64,000 nucleotides of DNA, taken from positions 62,001-126,000 of the forward strand of contig NZ_JAAOIW010000017.1 in the NCBI RefSeq assembly GCF_011440305.1, written 5' to 3'. The notes under the pieces were generated by a model. That model saw nothing but the letters and a program-made list of their open reading frames with translations, searched no databases and had not been told where the DNA came from. A program made the translations under genes and the position numbers. Below are positions 1 through 10,153 of this stretch, piece by piece. Every line of letters starts with the position of its first letter. The stretch's first letter is position 1. The stretch is from Paenibacillus agricola (lineage in GTDB: Bacteria; Bacillota; Bacilli; Paenibacillales; NBRC-103111).

Positions 1-644
1 ATCGCTCCCGCATAAGAGCGCAGGTAGCCTTCCAGCCAGGTTAGCGTAGGGATGTCCAAATGGTTCGTAGGCTCATCAAGCAGCAGCAGGTCAGGTGCTT
101 GCAGCAGCATTTTGGCTAAGGCGAGCCGTGTTTTTTGCCCACCGCTTAAGGTGTTGACGAGTGTCTCCGGTGCGAATCCGGCGAAACCCATCCCGTGCAG
201 CACGCCGCGAATGCGGGCTTCCGCTTCATAGCCGCCTTGCTCCTTAAACCATTCCGAGCGTGCGGCATATTTTTTCATCGTATCCTCGGTCAGCTTCTCA
301 TTGGCCAGCACATCGGGATCGGCCATCATCGTTTCCAAATGGCGCAGCTCCAGCTCCGCCTCCGCCAAGTGCACGAATACCTGCTTCATCTCATCCCAGA
401 TTGAGCGGTCCGTAACAAGTCCGCTGTTTTGCTTTAAGTAGCCAATTTTCGTTTCTTTAGACTTAAATAGCTCACCCGAATCATAAGACATTTCACCGGA
501 AATAATTTGCAGTAAGGTTGATTTGCCTGCACCGTTCACCCCGACCAGCCCAATTCGCTCGCGTGGCTCAATTTGTAGCGTTATATTAGAAAGCACGGTT
601 GAAACCCCGTAGCTCTTGGAAATTCCTGATACTTGCAGCAGCAT
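1..644 (-). CDS. ABC-F family ATPase (YdiF-like), C-terminal part outside window
   Basis: The gene runs off the left edge; only the N-terminal 214 or so residues are visible. They form a first ATP-binding cassette: Walker A GVNGAGKST at residues 35-43, the ABC signature LSGGQ at about 166-170, then Walker B and DEPTNHLD. No membrane segment is seen, as expected for the soluble ABC-F proteins that act on ribosomes rather than as transporters. The ATG at 644 follows a GGGAGG site with good spacing. The neighbours (moaC, tatAC, groESL) match the order around ydiF in Bacillus subtilis, so this is probably the YdiF subgroup. Which ABC-F subgroup it is cannot be settled without the missing linker and second cassette. 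Confidence 0.9.
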   Translation of the reverse strand, partial: MLLQVSGISKSYGVSTVLSNITLQIEPRERIGLVGVNGAGKSTLLQIISGEMSYDSGELFKSKETKIGYLKQNSGLVTDRSIWDEMKQVFVHLAEAELELRHLETMMADPDVLANEKLTEDTMKKYAARSEWFKEQGGYEAEARIRGVLHGMGFAGFAPETLVNTLSGGQKTRLALAKMLLQAPDLLLLDEPTNHLDIPTLTWLEGYLRSYAGA

Positions 645-697
645 ACGTCTATCCTCCCAAAATGTGAAAAAGCATCTTCAAATTAGCTTATTCTGTA

Positions 698-706
698 ATT
701 GTATCA
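698..706 (-). promoter_or_regulatory. Extended -10 element upstream of the ABC-F gene
   Basis: Read on the minus strand the sequence is TGATACAAT, an extended -10 (TGnTACAAT) about 55 bases before the ABC-F start codon. The -35 region is poor, which is tolerable for an extended -10 promoter. Inference from sequence only. Confidence 0.4.
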
Positions 707-812
707 TGTTCCCGGTTATTTTTCAGCTTGCATGCTTGGAGAGGTTCATAGGCCGTATTCCGTGCTGTAAACCTACCTTACACCGCTGAATACTGTTTTT
801 CTTCTCATGATA

Positions 813-821
813 TGTTAGAAT
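813..821 (+). promoter_or_regulatory. Extended -10 element upstream of the cyclo-ligase gene
   Basis: TGTTAGAAT fits an extended -10 (TGnTAGAAT) 86 bases before the cyclo-ligase start; no convincing -35 box is present. It would drive the cyclo-ligase and probably the molybdenum-cofactor genes behind it. Confidence 0.35.
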
Positions 822-906
822 GATGTTAATCACGTTGCGAACCATCAAAGGGCTGCGTTAGACCCTTATATTGTGGGTCTTGCATAGCTCAAGGAGAGGC
901 CTTGCC

Positions 907-1539
907 ATGAATATTAAAGAGTGGAAAATAGAGCTAAGACGCAGAGCAGAGGCGCAAAGGAATTCGATGACGCCAACTGAACGAAGTATTAAATCCGCAC
1001 GCATCAACGAATTGATGTTCCGCAGGATCAACGAGGTGCTAGAGTCACGGACGAAGCTAAGCCGTAAGCCTACTCTTTTTACCTATATGCCGATTAAATC
1101 TGAGGTGGATGTAACGCCTATCATGGAAGCCTGTTGGAGCCATGATTTCCGTGTGCTTATTCCTAAAGTACAGCCAGAGCAAAAGATGAAGCTTTTTGAA
1201 ATCCGCTCCTATGCCGATTTGGAAAAAGGCAAGTACGGGATCTCGGAGCCCATATCGGATTCCCCGCAGCATGTGGATATTAGGCATATTGATATTGCCT
1301 TGGTTCCGGGGCTTGCCTTTGATGCCCATCTGGGGCGGTTAGGCTACGGTGGCGGGTATTATGACCGATTTATGCAGCAATATGTGCGCTCTGGTTATCC
1401 TAAGCCCTATATTATTGCTGGAGCATATGACACCCAGATTATCCAGGAAGTGCCGATGGGGTTATTTGATTTCCGTCTGGATGAGCTTATTACCGAAGCA
1501 AGAACGATTCGAGCCCCTAAAGCAACTAAGCTTCATTAA
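907..1539 (+). CDS. 5-formyltetrahydrofolate cyclo-ligase
   Basis: A 210-residue enzyme that converts 5-formyl-THF to 5,10-methenyl-THF using ATP. The family signature GRLGYGGGYYDRF lies at about residues 143-155, preceded by VPGLAFD; an N-terminal basic helix and the YMPIKSEVDV segment are also typical. The ATG at 907 is preferred over an in-frame ATG at 871 because AAGGAGA at 891-897 sits 9 bases before it and family members start close to the basic helix. It leads a same-strand run with moaC and mogA; the metabolic connection to them is not obvious. Confidence 0.93.
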   Translation: MNIKEWKIELRRRAEAQRNSMTPTERSIKSARINELMFRRINEVLESRTKLSRKPTLFTYMPIKSEVDVTPIMEACWSHDFRVLIPKVQPEQKMKLFEIRSYADLEKGKYGISEPISDSPQHVDIRHIDIALVPGLAFDAHLGRLGYGGGYYDRFMQQYVRSGYPKPYIIAGAYDTQIIQEVPMGLFDFRLDELITEARTIRAPKATKLH

Positions 1540-1580
1540 ATGCGAGAATGAATACAAGAAATGCGAGAATGAATAAAAGA
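1539..1580 (+). repeat. Two-copy 21-bp tandem repeat between the cyclo-ligase gene and moaC
   Basis: Two 21-base units starting AATGCGAGAATGAATA (1539-1559 and 1560-1580) differ by one base. A third, degenerate start (ACGCGAGCGAG) follows. The repeat begins at the cyclo-ligase stop codon and fills the gap before the moaC ribosome site. Confidence 0.8.
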
Positions 1581-1603
1581 ACGCGAGCGAGAGGAGATTC
1601 CCG

Positions 1604-2098
1604 ATGACCGAGCCAACGCCGCTAACGCATTTTAACGAGCAAGGCCGCGCCCGGATGGTTGATATTTCGGACAAGCAGGAAACGAGCCGCAGTGCCGCTG
1701 CGCATACTACAGTCACGATGCAGCCGTCCACACTGGCGCTGATTAAAGAAGGCAAGATTGGCAAGGGTGATGTGCTGGCAGTGTCCCAGGTTGCTGCTAT
1801 TATGGCTGCCAAAAAAACATCAGACTGGATACCGATGTGCCATCCGCTTTCTTTGACGGGTGTCGATGTCCGGTTCTCGGATAATGGACATAATGAGTTA
1901 TACATAGAAGCTACAGTTAAAACGAAAGGGCTTACCGGTGTAGAAATGGAAGCACTAACGGCCGTTTCTGCCGCCGCTCTGACCGTATATGACATGTGCA
2001 AGGCTGCTGAAAAAGGCATGGTCATCGGTCCGACGCAATTAGTAAGCAAAACAGGTGGTAAAAGCGGTGATTTTCATAGAAATGACACTCATTTTTAA
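1604..2098 (+). CDS. moaC: Cyclic pyranopterin monophosphate synthase MoaC
   Basis: MoaC works with MoaA to make cyclic pyranopterin monophosphate in the first step of molybdenum-cofactor synthesis. The 164-residue protein has the expected start ([15 protein letters not shown]), the conserved segment [14 protein letters not shown], and [19 protein letters not shown] followed by the conserved [10 protein letters not shown] and KTGGKSGD near the end. Length is normal for the family. The ATG at 1604 has AGAGGAGA upstream. The genes after it are two more molybdenum-cofactor genes; moaA, moaD and moaE are not in the window. Confidence 0.96.
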   Translation: MTEPTPLTHFNEQGRARMVDISDKQETSRSAAAHTTVTMQPSTLALIKEGKIGKGDVLAVSQVAAIMAAKKTSDWIPMCHPLSLTGVDVRFSDNGHNELYIEATVKTKGLTGVEMEALTAVSAAALTVYDMCKAAEKGMVIGPTQLVSKTGGKSGDFHRNDTHF

Positions 2099-2139
2099 TA
2101 AGTATACGATACAATGGAGCCATGGGGAGGAGCAAGCTT

Positions 2140-2640
2140 ATGCGTTGGAAGGTGGCGATTTTGACCGCAAGCGACCGAGGTTTCCGAGGAGAGCGAGAAG
2201 ATACGAGCGCCCAAGTCATCCGCGAGCTAATAGAAGAGGAAATTAATGGGGAAATTATTGAATATCGGGTAGTGCCGGACGAGAAGGATGAAATTATGGC
2301 GGCACTGATCGAAATGACCGACTATTTCAAGGTTGACCTTATTTTAACGACTGGAGGTACCGGCCTTGCCGTTCGGGATGTGACTCCTGAGGCGACCTTA
2401 AGCGTTATTGATCGCCAGGCTCCGGGTTTTGCCGAAGCGATGAGGATGATCTCCATGCAAAAAACGCCCAAAGCGATGTTGTCCCGGGCTGTTTCCGGAT
2501 TACGGGGACAGACGCTCATTATTAACCTGCCGGGAAGCCCAAAGGGTGTATCTGAGAATTTAGCGGCCATTATGGATCAATTGCCGCATGCATTGGGCAT
2601 TTTGACCGGAAGTGAAGGGGACCATGGAAATGAAACCTGA
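2140..2640 (+). CDS. moaB/mogA: MogA/MoaB family molybdopterin adenylyltransferase
   Basis: A 166-residue single-domain MoCF-biosynthesis protein. The binding motif TTGGTGLAVRDVTPEAT sits near residues 69-85 and INLPGSPKGV lies in the C-terminal half; both are hallmarks of MogA/MoaB, which adenylylates molybdopterin before metal insertion. The ATG at 2140 is chosen over 2122 because GGGGAGG at 2123-2130 gives proper spacing only for 2140. The 3' end overlaps the next gene by about 10 bases, so the two are translationally linked. Confidence 0.9.
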   Translation: MRWKVAILTASDRGFRGEREDTSAQVIRELIEEEINGEIIEYRVVPDEKDEIMAALIEMTDYFKVDLILTTGGTGLAVRDVTPEATLSVIDRQAPGFAEAMRMISMQKTPKAMLSRAVSGLRGQTLIINLPGSPKGVSENLAAIMDQLPHALGILTGSEGDHGNET

Positions 2641-3631
2641 GGCGATGCTGCGCGAAGTAAAGGTAGAGGACGCAATCGGATTGGTGCTGGCCCATGATTT
2701 GACGCAGATCCTCCCTGGGCAATTCAAAGGCCGTTTGTTTACGAAGGGGCATGTGGTTCGCGAAGAGGACATTCCCGCTTTATTAAATATTGGCAAGGAG
2801 CATATTTATGTGCTTGCGCTTCAAGAGGGCTGGCTGCATGAGGACGAGGCTGCGCTTCGTATGGCAGAGGCTGTTGCAGGAGCCAATGTGGTGTTAACCT
2901 CCCCCCATGAGGGCAAAATTAATTTGAAGTCCACCATCCTTGGGCTGGCCAAGGTGGATAAAGCAGCGGTCGATGCGGTTAACGCGCTGGATCAAATCGT
3001 GTTGGCTACAATCAAGACGAATACGGTCGTACAGCCTGGGCAATCCCTGAGTGGCACACGGGTCATTCCGCTTATCGTCGAGGCGTCCAAGGTTAAGCAG
3101 GTTGAGGCATTGGCCGGTGCGGTCAAGCCTGTTATCGAAGTGAAGCCGTTTCGCCCATTACGTGTCGGCTTGATCACGACGGGCAGCGAAATATTCAAAG
3201 GCCGCATTCAAGACAAGTTTGGCCCGATTGTCCGGGAGAAGCTGGCAGCGTTAGGGTCCGAGGTGATCGAACAGCGGCTAGCCCCCGATGAAAGCGATAC
3301 GATTGTTGCCGAGATCCGCTATTTTCTAGACGAGCAGCAGGCTGACCTGATCCTGGTAACAGGCGGGATGTCCGTCGATCCCGACGACCGGACGCCAGGA
3401 GCGATTAAACAAGCGGGCGCCCGTATTGTCAGCTATGGTACGCCGATGCTGCCCGGATCGATGCTGCTGATGGGCTATTTGGGCGATGTACCCATAATGG
3501 GGCTGCCTGGCTGCGTCATGCATGACCCTTATACGTCCTTTGATGTGCTGCTGCCGCGCATTTGCGCCGGCGAAACCATTGTCCGTGCAGATATTACGGA
3601 AATGGGCTACGGTGGCCTTTACAACTGTTAG
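2630..3631 (+). CDS. Molybdopterin-binding domain protein (MoeA-like C-terminal domain)
   Basis: A 333-residue protein. The second half, from about residue 180, is a MoCF-binding fold: RVGLITTGSEIFKGRIQD, then ILVTGGMSVDPDDRTPGAI and a GLPGCVMHDPYTSFD loop. The first half resembles the linker of MoeA-like proteins but lacks a full MoeA arrangement. AGGGG at 2616-2620 favours ATG 2630; ATG 2624 and GTG 2612 are alternatives. It overlaps the mogA stop. Likely role: molybdenum insertion or cofactor handling. Such MoeA-like proteins in Firmicutes are poorly characterised, so the precise step is uncertain. Confidence 0.82.
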   Translation: MKPEAMLREVKVEDAIGLVLAHDLTQILPGQFKGRLFTKGHVVREEDIPALLNIGKEHIYVLALQEGWLHEDEAALRMAEAVAGANVVLTSPHEGKINLKSTILGLAKVDKAAVDAVNALDQIVLATIKTNTVVQPGQSLSGTRVIPLIVEASKVKQVEALAGAVKPVIEVKPFRPLRVGLITTGSEIFKGRIQDKFGPIVREKLAALGSEVIEQRLAPDESDTIVAEIRYFLDEQQADLILVTGGMSVDPDDRTPGAIKQAGARIVSYGTPMLPGSMLLMGYLGDVPIMGLPGCVMHDPYTSFDVLLPRICAGETIVRADITEMGYGGLYNC

Positions 3632-3695
3632 TTTCTCCTGATTAACGGTTAGCAAGCCTAATCGTTTATGCTGTAAAAGAAAGGAGTTGGTTAAT

Positions 3696-3986
3696 ATGAG
3701 TATTACCCATATCCTGCTCATTGCCGTTGTTGCGTTAATTTTGTTTGGGCCTAATAAGCTGCCTGAGCTAGGGCGTGCTTTAGGTAAAACCTTGCGTGAT
3801 TTTAAAAAGGGCGCAAACGACCTGATGAGTGATATCCACACATCTGAGCCAGAGAAGGAACGCAAGGACATCACGCCGCCTGCTGAGCAAGCTGTGCCTT
3901 TAGCTAGCCAAGGGCCGGATTTGGCCAAGCGACCGTCTCCACAAGAAGGCGATAAACCGAAAGACTCACGAAGATTGCCTGAGTAA
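3696..3986 (+). CDS. tatA: Twin-arginine translocase subunit TatA
   Basis: A 96-residue protein with one N-terminal membrane helix (ITHILLIAVVALILF), the hinge FGPNKLPELGRALGK and an amphipathic helix (TLRDFKKGANDLM), followed by a charged tail. This is the standard TatA/TatE layout; TatA oligomers form the pore that exports folded proteins with twin-arginine signals. AAGGAG at 3681-3686 supports the ATG at 3696 rather than 3687. It pairs with tatC 50 bases downstream, a minimal TatA-TatC system as in other Firmicutes. Many Tat substrates carry molybdenum cofactor, which fits the neighbours. Confidence 0.95.
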   Translation: MSITHILLIAVVALILFGPNKLPELGRALGKTLRDFKKGANDLMSDIHTSEPEKERKDITPPAEQAVPLASQGPDLAKRPSPQEGDKPKDSRRLPE

Positions 3987-4036
3987 ACATCATCAGGAAG
4001 TCACGAGTACCTACTTCAAAGCTAGGTTGGTGAATC

Positions 4037-4798
4037 ATGATGGACAATGAAGAAGGGATGTCCTTAGTCGAGCATTTGGGCGAGCTCCGCAAGCGGATTA
4101 TCTGGGTGCTGCTTGTTTTAGTTGGCGGTATGGTGATTGGGATCATTGTGGCTCAGCCCTTGATCACTTATTTGATCAGTATACCTCCCGCTAATGCTTT
4201 CAGCTTAAAGGCATTTTCTCCATGGGATTCGATCAAGATCTACATGAATTTTGCCTTAGTTACTGGACTGATCATTACCTTGCCTTTCAGCTTGTACCAG
4301 GTTTGGTCATTTTTAAAACCGGGCTTGCGGGAAGAAGAGCAAAAAGCATCACTCATATTTATTCCTTTTGCTTTTTTATTATTTTTAATTGGTCTGGCCT
4401 TCGCTTATTTTGTTGTCTTTAAGATGGCCTTTTTCTTTACCTCGGAAATTTCTGGACGTTTGAATCTGGAAGAGATGTATGGGATCTCACAGTACTTCAC
4501 GTTTATGTTTAATATCGTCCTGCCGATTTCCTTGATTTTCGAGCTGCCGATTGTGATTATGTTTTTAACCAAGCTTCGTATACTGAATCCTGCGAGGCTG
4601 CAGAAGTTACGCCGTTACGCTTATATGCTGCTTGTCATTATCGCTGCGATGATCACGCCGCCGGATTTACTGTCTGCCGTAATCGTAGCTTTACCGATGA
4701 TTCTGCTATATGAGTTTAGTGTCCTGCTGTCGGGGGGCGTCTACCGCAAGCAGTTAATCAAGGATAAGGAATGGGAAGAAGAATTCGGATCCAAATAA
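4037..4798 (+). CDS. tatC: Sec-independent translocase subunit TatC
   Basis: A 253-residue polytopic membrane protein with six predicted helices. The start has the TatC motif VEHLGELRKRIIW, and the first cytoplasmic loop has FLKPGLREEEQK, which binds the twin-arginine signal. TatC is the receptor of the Tat pathway. The ATG at 4037 (or 4040) has only a weak upstream GGTTGG site. It lies directly after tatA and ends just before a strong terminator, so cyclo-ligase through tatC may form one transcription unit or a few overlapping ones. Confidence 0.95.
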   Translation: MMDNEEGMSLVEHLGELRKRIIWVLLVLVGGMVIGIIVAQPLITYLISIPPANAFSLKAFSPWDSIKIYMNFALVTGLIITLPFSLYQVWSFLKPGLREEEQKASLIFIPFAFLLFLIGLAFAYFVVFKMAFFFTSEISGRLNLEEMYGISQYFTFMFNIVLPISLIFELPIVIMFLTKLRILNPARLQKLRRYAYMLLVIIAAMITPPDLLSAVIVALPMILLYEFSVLLSGGVYRKQLIKDKEWEEEFGSK

Positions 4799-4800
4799 TG

Positions 4801-4843
4801 CCGTGTTGGTAGCTAAGCTTTAGCTGCGGATGCGGTTTTTTTT
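4801..4843 (+). terminator. Rho-independent terminator after tatC
   Basis: A long imperfect hairpin begins two bases after the tatC stop: core AGCTAA-GCT-TTAGCT extended by CCG...CGG pairs to roughly 16 pairs, followed by eight T residues. Confidence 0.85.
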
Positions 4844-4915
4844 CTGTAAAGGCCCAAGTATAATCAGGGTTTCTAGGGATACAATGAGGAAGATATGAAT
4901 TTTCGTTAATAAAAC

Positions 4916-4944
4916 TTGCAAAATGCTTCGAAACTGATTATCAT
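4916..4944 (+). promoter_or_regulatory. Sigma-A promoter of groESL
   Basis: TTGCAA (4916-4921) and TATCAT (4939-4944) are separated by 17 bases. The CIRCE operator begins 12 bases downstream, at the expected transcription start region. Confidence 0.8.
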
Positions 4945-4955
4945 AATAAGTGTTG

Positions 4956-4982
4956 TTAGCACTAAACATATTCGAGTGCTAA
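4956..4982 (+). promoter_or_regulatory. CIRCE operator (HrcA binding site)
   Basis: The inverted repeat TTAGCACTA - 9 bases - GAGTGCTAA matches the CIRCE consensus (TTAGCACTC-N9-GAGTGCTAA) with one mismatch in the left arm. HrcA bound here represses groESL until heat stress, as known in Bacillus. Confidence 0.95.
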
Positions 4983-5027
4983 CAGCAACCCAAACTAGAA
5001 CCATATTTCAAAGGAGGACATTTTCTC

Positions 5028-5309
5028 ATGATCAAACCGTTAGGTGATCGCGTTATTATTGAAGCTATTGCAAAAGAGGAAACAACTAAGAGCGGAATCG
5101 TTTTGCCTGAAACTGCCAAGGAAAAACCGCAAGAAGGCAAAGTAGTAGCGGTAGGCAGCGGCACTTTGAAAGATGGAGAGCGTATTGCGCTTGAAGTTAA
5201 AGAAGGCGACCGTATCATTTTCTCCAAATATGCTGGTACAGAAGTGAAATTCGAAGAACGCGAACTTCTAATATTGCGCGAAAGTGACATTCTTGCCATT
5301 ATCGAGTAG
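5028..5309 (+). CDS. groES: Co-chaperonin GroES
   Basis: A 93-residue GroES: start [12 protein letters not shown], mobile-loop region around [12 protein letters not shown], and the [18 protein letters not shown]-like core (here [18 protein letters not shown]). It forms the heptameric lid of the GroEL folding chamber. A strong AAAGGAGG site precedes the ATG. It follows the CIRCE-controlled promoter and is the first gene of the groES-groEL operon, with a 144-base gap before groEL. Confidence 0.98.
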   Translation: MIKPLGDRVIIEAIAKEETTKSGIVLPETAKEKPQEGKVVAVGSGTLKDGERIALEVKEGDRIIFSKYAGTEVKFEERELLILRESDILAIIE

Positions 5310-5411
5310 TAACAGAGGATCATATACTTAATACCCTTATCAGCTGCTAATGCGAATTTAGCCGCTTTTACTTAGCAAGAAGCTTGGGAAGTGCTTTAAC
5401 AAGAATGTTAG

Positions 5412-7097
<1,686 letters not shown>

Positions 7098-7169
7098 AAT
7101 TGTCAGAAAAACCTTGATGTATCAACGTTTATTTGAGAAGTTGAGGTAATTTGGTCTTAATTTGTTAAA

Positions 7170-7936
7170 TCAGAGGTTTTCCATGAGTTTTTCGAACTTG
7201 TGGGAAGCCTCTTTTTTCATGCTTTTGGTCACATGCAGGTATACGCTTTTGGTCGTATCATCATCTTTATGACCAAGCCGTTCCATGATCTCCTGTAAGC
7301 CCACTCCTGCCTCTGCCAGTAAAGAAGTGTCGTATGTCGCAATGAATGGGGAGTCAGTTTAGGGTCAAGCTCAGCAAGCTTCAGGAGCCTACGCATGCGG
7401 TTCCCGATGAACTTGATATAAAGAGGATAGCCCGGGTGTTCTTCTTTGTTGAAAAAAACAAATTTCTTATCATGGTAAGTTTTTTTATAAAGCATCTGAT
7501 ATTCCTTTTGCAATTTCTGATGCTTCTTTAATTCCGTGAATATGATAGGAGATAGCTCGATCTTTCTTTTCGATGTTGTTGTCTTGGGTGTAAGCAGCTG
7601 GTAATCTAAAATATTGTTGGTCGGATTGTAATATGTTTTGGTGATGCTTAAAGTATGATTGTCGAAATCAAAGTCTGTCCATTTAAGGGCACATAGTTCA
7701 CCGTAGCGGATACCGCTGTAAGCCAGCACTAAAAATATGATATAGTCCCCAAATAACCCTTGATCCAAAGCAATTTTAAGAAATACAGAAAGCTGCTCTT
7801 TTTCCAGGTATTTAACAACCTCGCTTTCATTCTCCAACTGCTCCACGGTTTTTTTGGTCTTAGGTACCTTTGCGAATTGGGTAGGATTTACGCTGATCAG
7901 GTCAAATTCTACGGCATAACCAAAATAAACTGGCTT
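7170..7936 (-). pseudogene. Tyrosine recombinase/phage integrase, frameshifted and N-terminally truncated
   Basis: The C-terminal catalytic domain is clear: SGIRYGELCALKW carries the first catalytic Arg, and LTPHSLRHT the HxxR box. Just after that box, near 7332, one base is missing. Reading on in the next frame restores LAEAGVGLQEIMERLGHK and VYLHVTKSMKKEASHKFEKL, with the catalytic Tyr, ending at 7170. At the N-terminal side the reading frame meets a stop at 7937-7939 where the sequence turns into unrelated DNA, so the core-binding domain is mostly lost. The gene points toward groEL, next to the left attachment repeat, and is probably the integrase that brought in the element. Confidence 0.88.
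7172..7217 (+). terminator. Hairpin with T-run downstream of groEL, inside the recombinase 3' end
   Basis: GAGGTTTTCC pairs with GGGAAGCCTC (one wobble or mismatch) across a 25-base loop, followed by six T residues. It could end groESL transcripts now that the native terminator has been moved 3.3 kb away. It coincides with the final codons of the recombinase pseudogene on the other strand. Confidence 0.5.
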
Positions 7937-7938
7937 TT

Positions 7939-8121
7939 ATGGACAGCGAAGCATACGCAAAAGAGAGAGCTTACAAAATAGCCAACCAGCTACTTTACTT
8001 CTATAACCTTGCACAAGGTACAAACCCGGACGGAAGTGCTGCAGCCGCCGGAAATGTGGAGTGGGGTAAGAATGTATTGCTGCAGCTTGATCCATTTATG
8101 ACTGAATTGAATTTATTATAA
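7939..8121 (+). other. 60-residue open frame, probable gene fragment
   Basis: An open frame starting exactly where the recombinase remnant ends on the opposite strand. The product (from MDSEAYAKERAYKIANQLLY to DPFMTELNLL) has ordinary protein composition, but there is no ribosome site before the ATG and I recognise no family. It looks like the 3' end of a longer gene cut by a rearrangement inside the element. Confidence 0.35.
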
Positions 8122-8122
8122 C

Positions 8123-8155
8123 AAAAAGGGTCTCCGTCACATTGACCGGGACCCT
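8123..8155 (-). terminator. Terminator of the membrane glycosyltransferase-like gene
   Basis: The arms GGGTCTCCGTC and GACCGGGACCC form an 11-pair imperfect stem. On the minus strand it is followed by TTTTTGTT, about 15 bases after the stop codon of the gene ending at 8171. Confidence 0.75.
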
Positions 8156-8170
8156 CATTACTAGATGAAC

Positions 8171-9580
8171 TTAATAATATTTATGTAGCAAAAGATCGAT
8201 AGAAGCTATGTTAAATATCGCGAATAATGTTATTACACAAACATACATTTTGTCCCAATTAGCTTGCCTGATAAATATTTGGATCCCGCATAGTATGACG
8301 AACATTATAGGCACAATTGATGTGAATAAATACCTACCCTGTAACATGAAATTTTTAAACTCTTGAAAATACATAATCTCTACAATATATAAAAATATGA
8401 CGTTTCCCACGATAATAACGAGAGAGGCAGCCGCAAATGGGTACGCCTCTTTTTTTTGAGATATAAACAGGATCACGCCAACAGTGGTAATTACTAATAA
8501 AAGGGCTATCAGCTTGTACATAATGAAAGAATCAAAAAGCACATTTGTCCAACCGAAGTCAGCCCAAAACATCTTAATCCAAATATCCCTTAGGCGCGAT
8601 ATATTAAACGATTCCGCGAAATAAAAAACGAGTGTCCTTGTAGTGTCCCCCATGGGTTGAAGCCCTTTTCCACCTAAAATAGACTTATAATGTACATAAC
8701 TGAAAATTGCCCATGGCGAGTAAATAATAAGCATGGGAATGACCAATCTAAGATAATGATTTACCGCTTTCCGTAACTGAATTTTTTCCCTTATGATAAT
8801 CACTAATGTAAAGAACAGTGCAGCAGAGACAACGAAAATCGATGTCGGTTTGATCAAAAGTCCTAATCCTAATAGTACGCCCATTCCGACCATCTGTTTG
8901 GCTTCTATTTTCATATGCAGTAAACGGTATATTGTTAAAACCGCAAATAAGTTGAGCAAAGCATCATTATTAACCGATATGCTAACTAAAGAAAACATAG
9001 GGTGTAAGCCAACCATAAGTGACAAGCAGGAAGCAAACATGGGTGATGATGGTCGAATCTTTCTACCGATGAGATATGTAAAGTACACCGTTAGTAATCC
9101 GAATAGCACGGATACCAACCTAATTGCGTAAACCCTTACAAGTATAGAAAATGAATTAAATAGAGTGTATGCAAGGGATCCGATAGAATAATACAAAGGA
9201 GAGTAAGAGGCAGCTGGTGAACTGCCGGATGATTGTTTATGCTCGGGCAGAACTTTGAAGTCGGACATGATTTTATAATTGCGAATATCCATCTTGTCGC
9301 CAACCCAAGCTATTCGGTTCACATTTAGAATATTGTGAGCTGAGTTTAATTCATGCGAATACCCTAGTGATTTGCCGATTAAAGGGATTTTTTTGCTCTC
9401 TGAAAGATACTGTATATATGAAAAGTGAGCCGGTTCATCGGGTGTCTGAAACGGTGGAATAACAACCATCCAGACTAAGCTTTTGATGAATAGAATAAAC
9501 AAGATGATACTGATTATTTTGTGACGATTAAAGAATGACTTCAACATACCGAATACAGGAATTCGCTCAAGATTATCCAT
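8171..9580 (-). CDS. Polytopic membrane protein, GT-C/DUF2142-like glycosyltransferase
   Basis: A 469-residue protein with an N-terminal helix, a first outside loop with FQTPDEPAHFSYIQYL, and about ten more hydrophobic segments. The acidic-His DEPxH motif after the first helix is typical of lipid-carrier-dependent GT-C enzymes and DUF2142 proteins, which move sugars from polyprenyl carriers outside the membrane. The ATG at 9580 is preferred over 9595 because AGGAGG lies 5 bases upstream. It is the only intact sizeable gene in the groEL-targeted element, so it may be cargo. Substrate unknown. Confidence 0.72.
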   Translation of the reverse strand: MDNLERIPVFGMLKSFFNRHKIISIILFILFIKSLVWMVVIPPFQTPDEPAHFSYIQYLSESKKIPLIGKSLGYSHELNSAHNILNVNRIAWVGDKMDIRNYKIMSDFKVLPEHKQSSGSSPAASYSPLYYSIGSLAYTLFNSFSILVRVYAIRLVSVLFGLLTVYFTYLIGRKIRPSSPMFASCLSLMVGLHPMFSLVSISVNNDALLNLFAVLTIYRLLHMKIEAKQMVGMGVLLGLGLLIKPTSIFVVSAALFFTLVIIIREKIQLRKAVNHYLRLVIPMLIIYSPWAIFSYVHYKSILGGKGLQPMGDTTRTLVFYFAESFNISRLRDIWIKMFWADFGWTNVLFDSFIMYKLIALLLVITTVGVILFISQKKEAYPFAAASLVIIVGNVIFLYIVEIMYFQEFKNFMLQGRYLFTSIVPIMFVILCGIQIFIRQANWDKMYVCVITLFAIFNIASIDLLLHKYY

Positions 9581-9696
9581 AGTGCCTCCTATCAAATCGT
9601 TGACATGACACCAACGAAATGGTCATATGTCCATGTGCACATTGTAGCAAAAATTAGTGAATAATGGTATTGAAAGTTGAAATAACAAATAGACCC

Positions 9697-10032
9697 CTAG
9701 TACGTCCCAGGGGTCTTATCTCCATAAATATTTTTACAATCCTCTTTCGTTATCTGCTGCAGGTATTCATATTTACCATTCTTCCATATATAATTTAAAT
9801 TCGTTTTCCCTATGATCCATATGCTTCTCATACCGTTTGGCGCATCCTCTAAGCGTTCATAATTGCCGTTCATGCCGTAGTATGCCAACGCTTTCCACCA
9901 CGCCCACACCTGTTTGTGGTAAGGGTGAAAGGATAACTGCTGTGCGGTCATATCTCTGTATTGATCCGCCATTTTACAGGATACGCGGCTAACTTTCCAT
10001 ATAGATTCTCTCGACACTTTCCCATGGAGCAA
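9697..10032 (-). CDS. Unrecognised small protein or fragment, aromatic-rich
   Basis: Up to 111 residues; the part from about residue 21 (MADQYRDM) is rich in Trp and Tyr, for example KQVWAWWKALAYYG and NLNYIWKNGKYEYLQ. No clear ribosome site supports any start, so it may be the end of a longer, broken gene. I do not recognise a family. A GC-rich inverted repeat (AGACCCCT...AGGGGTCT, 9691-9716) spans the stop codon. Confidence 0.35.
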   Translation of the reverse strand: MLHGKVSRESIWKVSRVSCKMADQYRDMTAQQLSFHPYHKQVWAWWKALAYYGMNGNYERLEDAPNGMRSIWIIGKTNLNYIWKNGKYEYLQQITKEDCKNIYGDKTPGTY

Positions 10033-10153
10033 AATAAACGCCGTCCAATTTCTTGATGTGCATACCGTATTGCCTTTTCAGCACGTTATTGGTTTCCATA
10101 TTCAGTGTGCCGCGCAGTCCGTCCGGTGTTACTTCTATTATAATGAGATACAC
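9989..10153 (-). other. Open frames without clear starts, possible phage- or element-derived fragments
   Basis: A 54-codon minus-strand frame contains TPDGLRGTLNMETNNVLKRQ and KLDGVYFAPWESVERIYMES. Just before it a 28-codon frame with a GGAGGGC-like leader encodes MLITISASRLTAFIPLIQPG and ends at 10166. Neither is recognised. They have codon-like composition and lie in line with the fragment that follows, so they may be remnants of the element's accessory genes. Confidence 0.25.

Noticed and set aside
645-906. Possible 6S RNA upstream of the 5-formyl-THF cyclo-ligase gene
   Set aside because: In Gram-negatives 6S RNA precedes this gene, but no long rod-like fold with a central bubble could be seen here.
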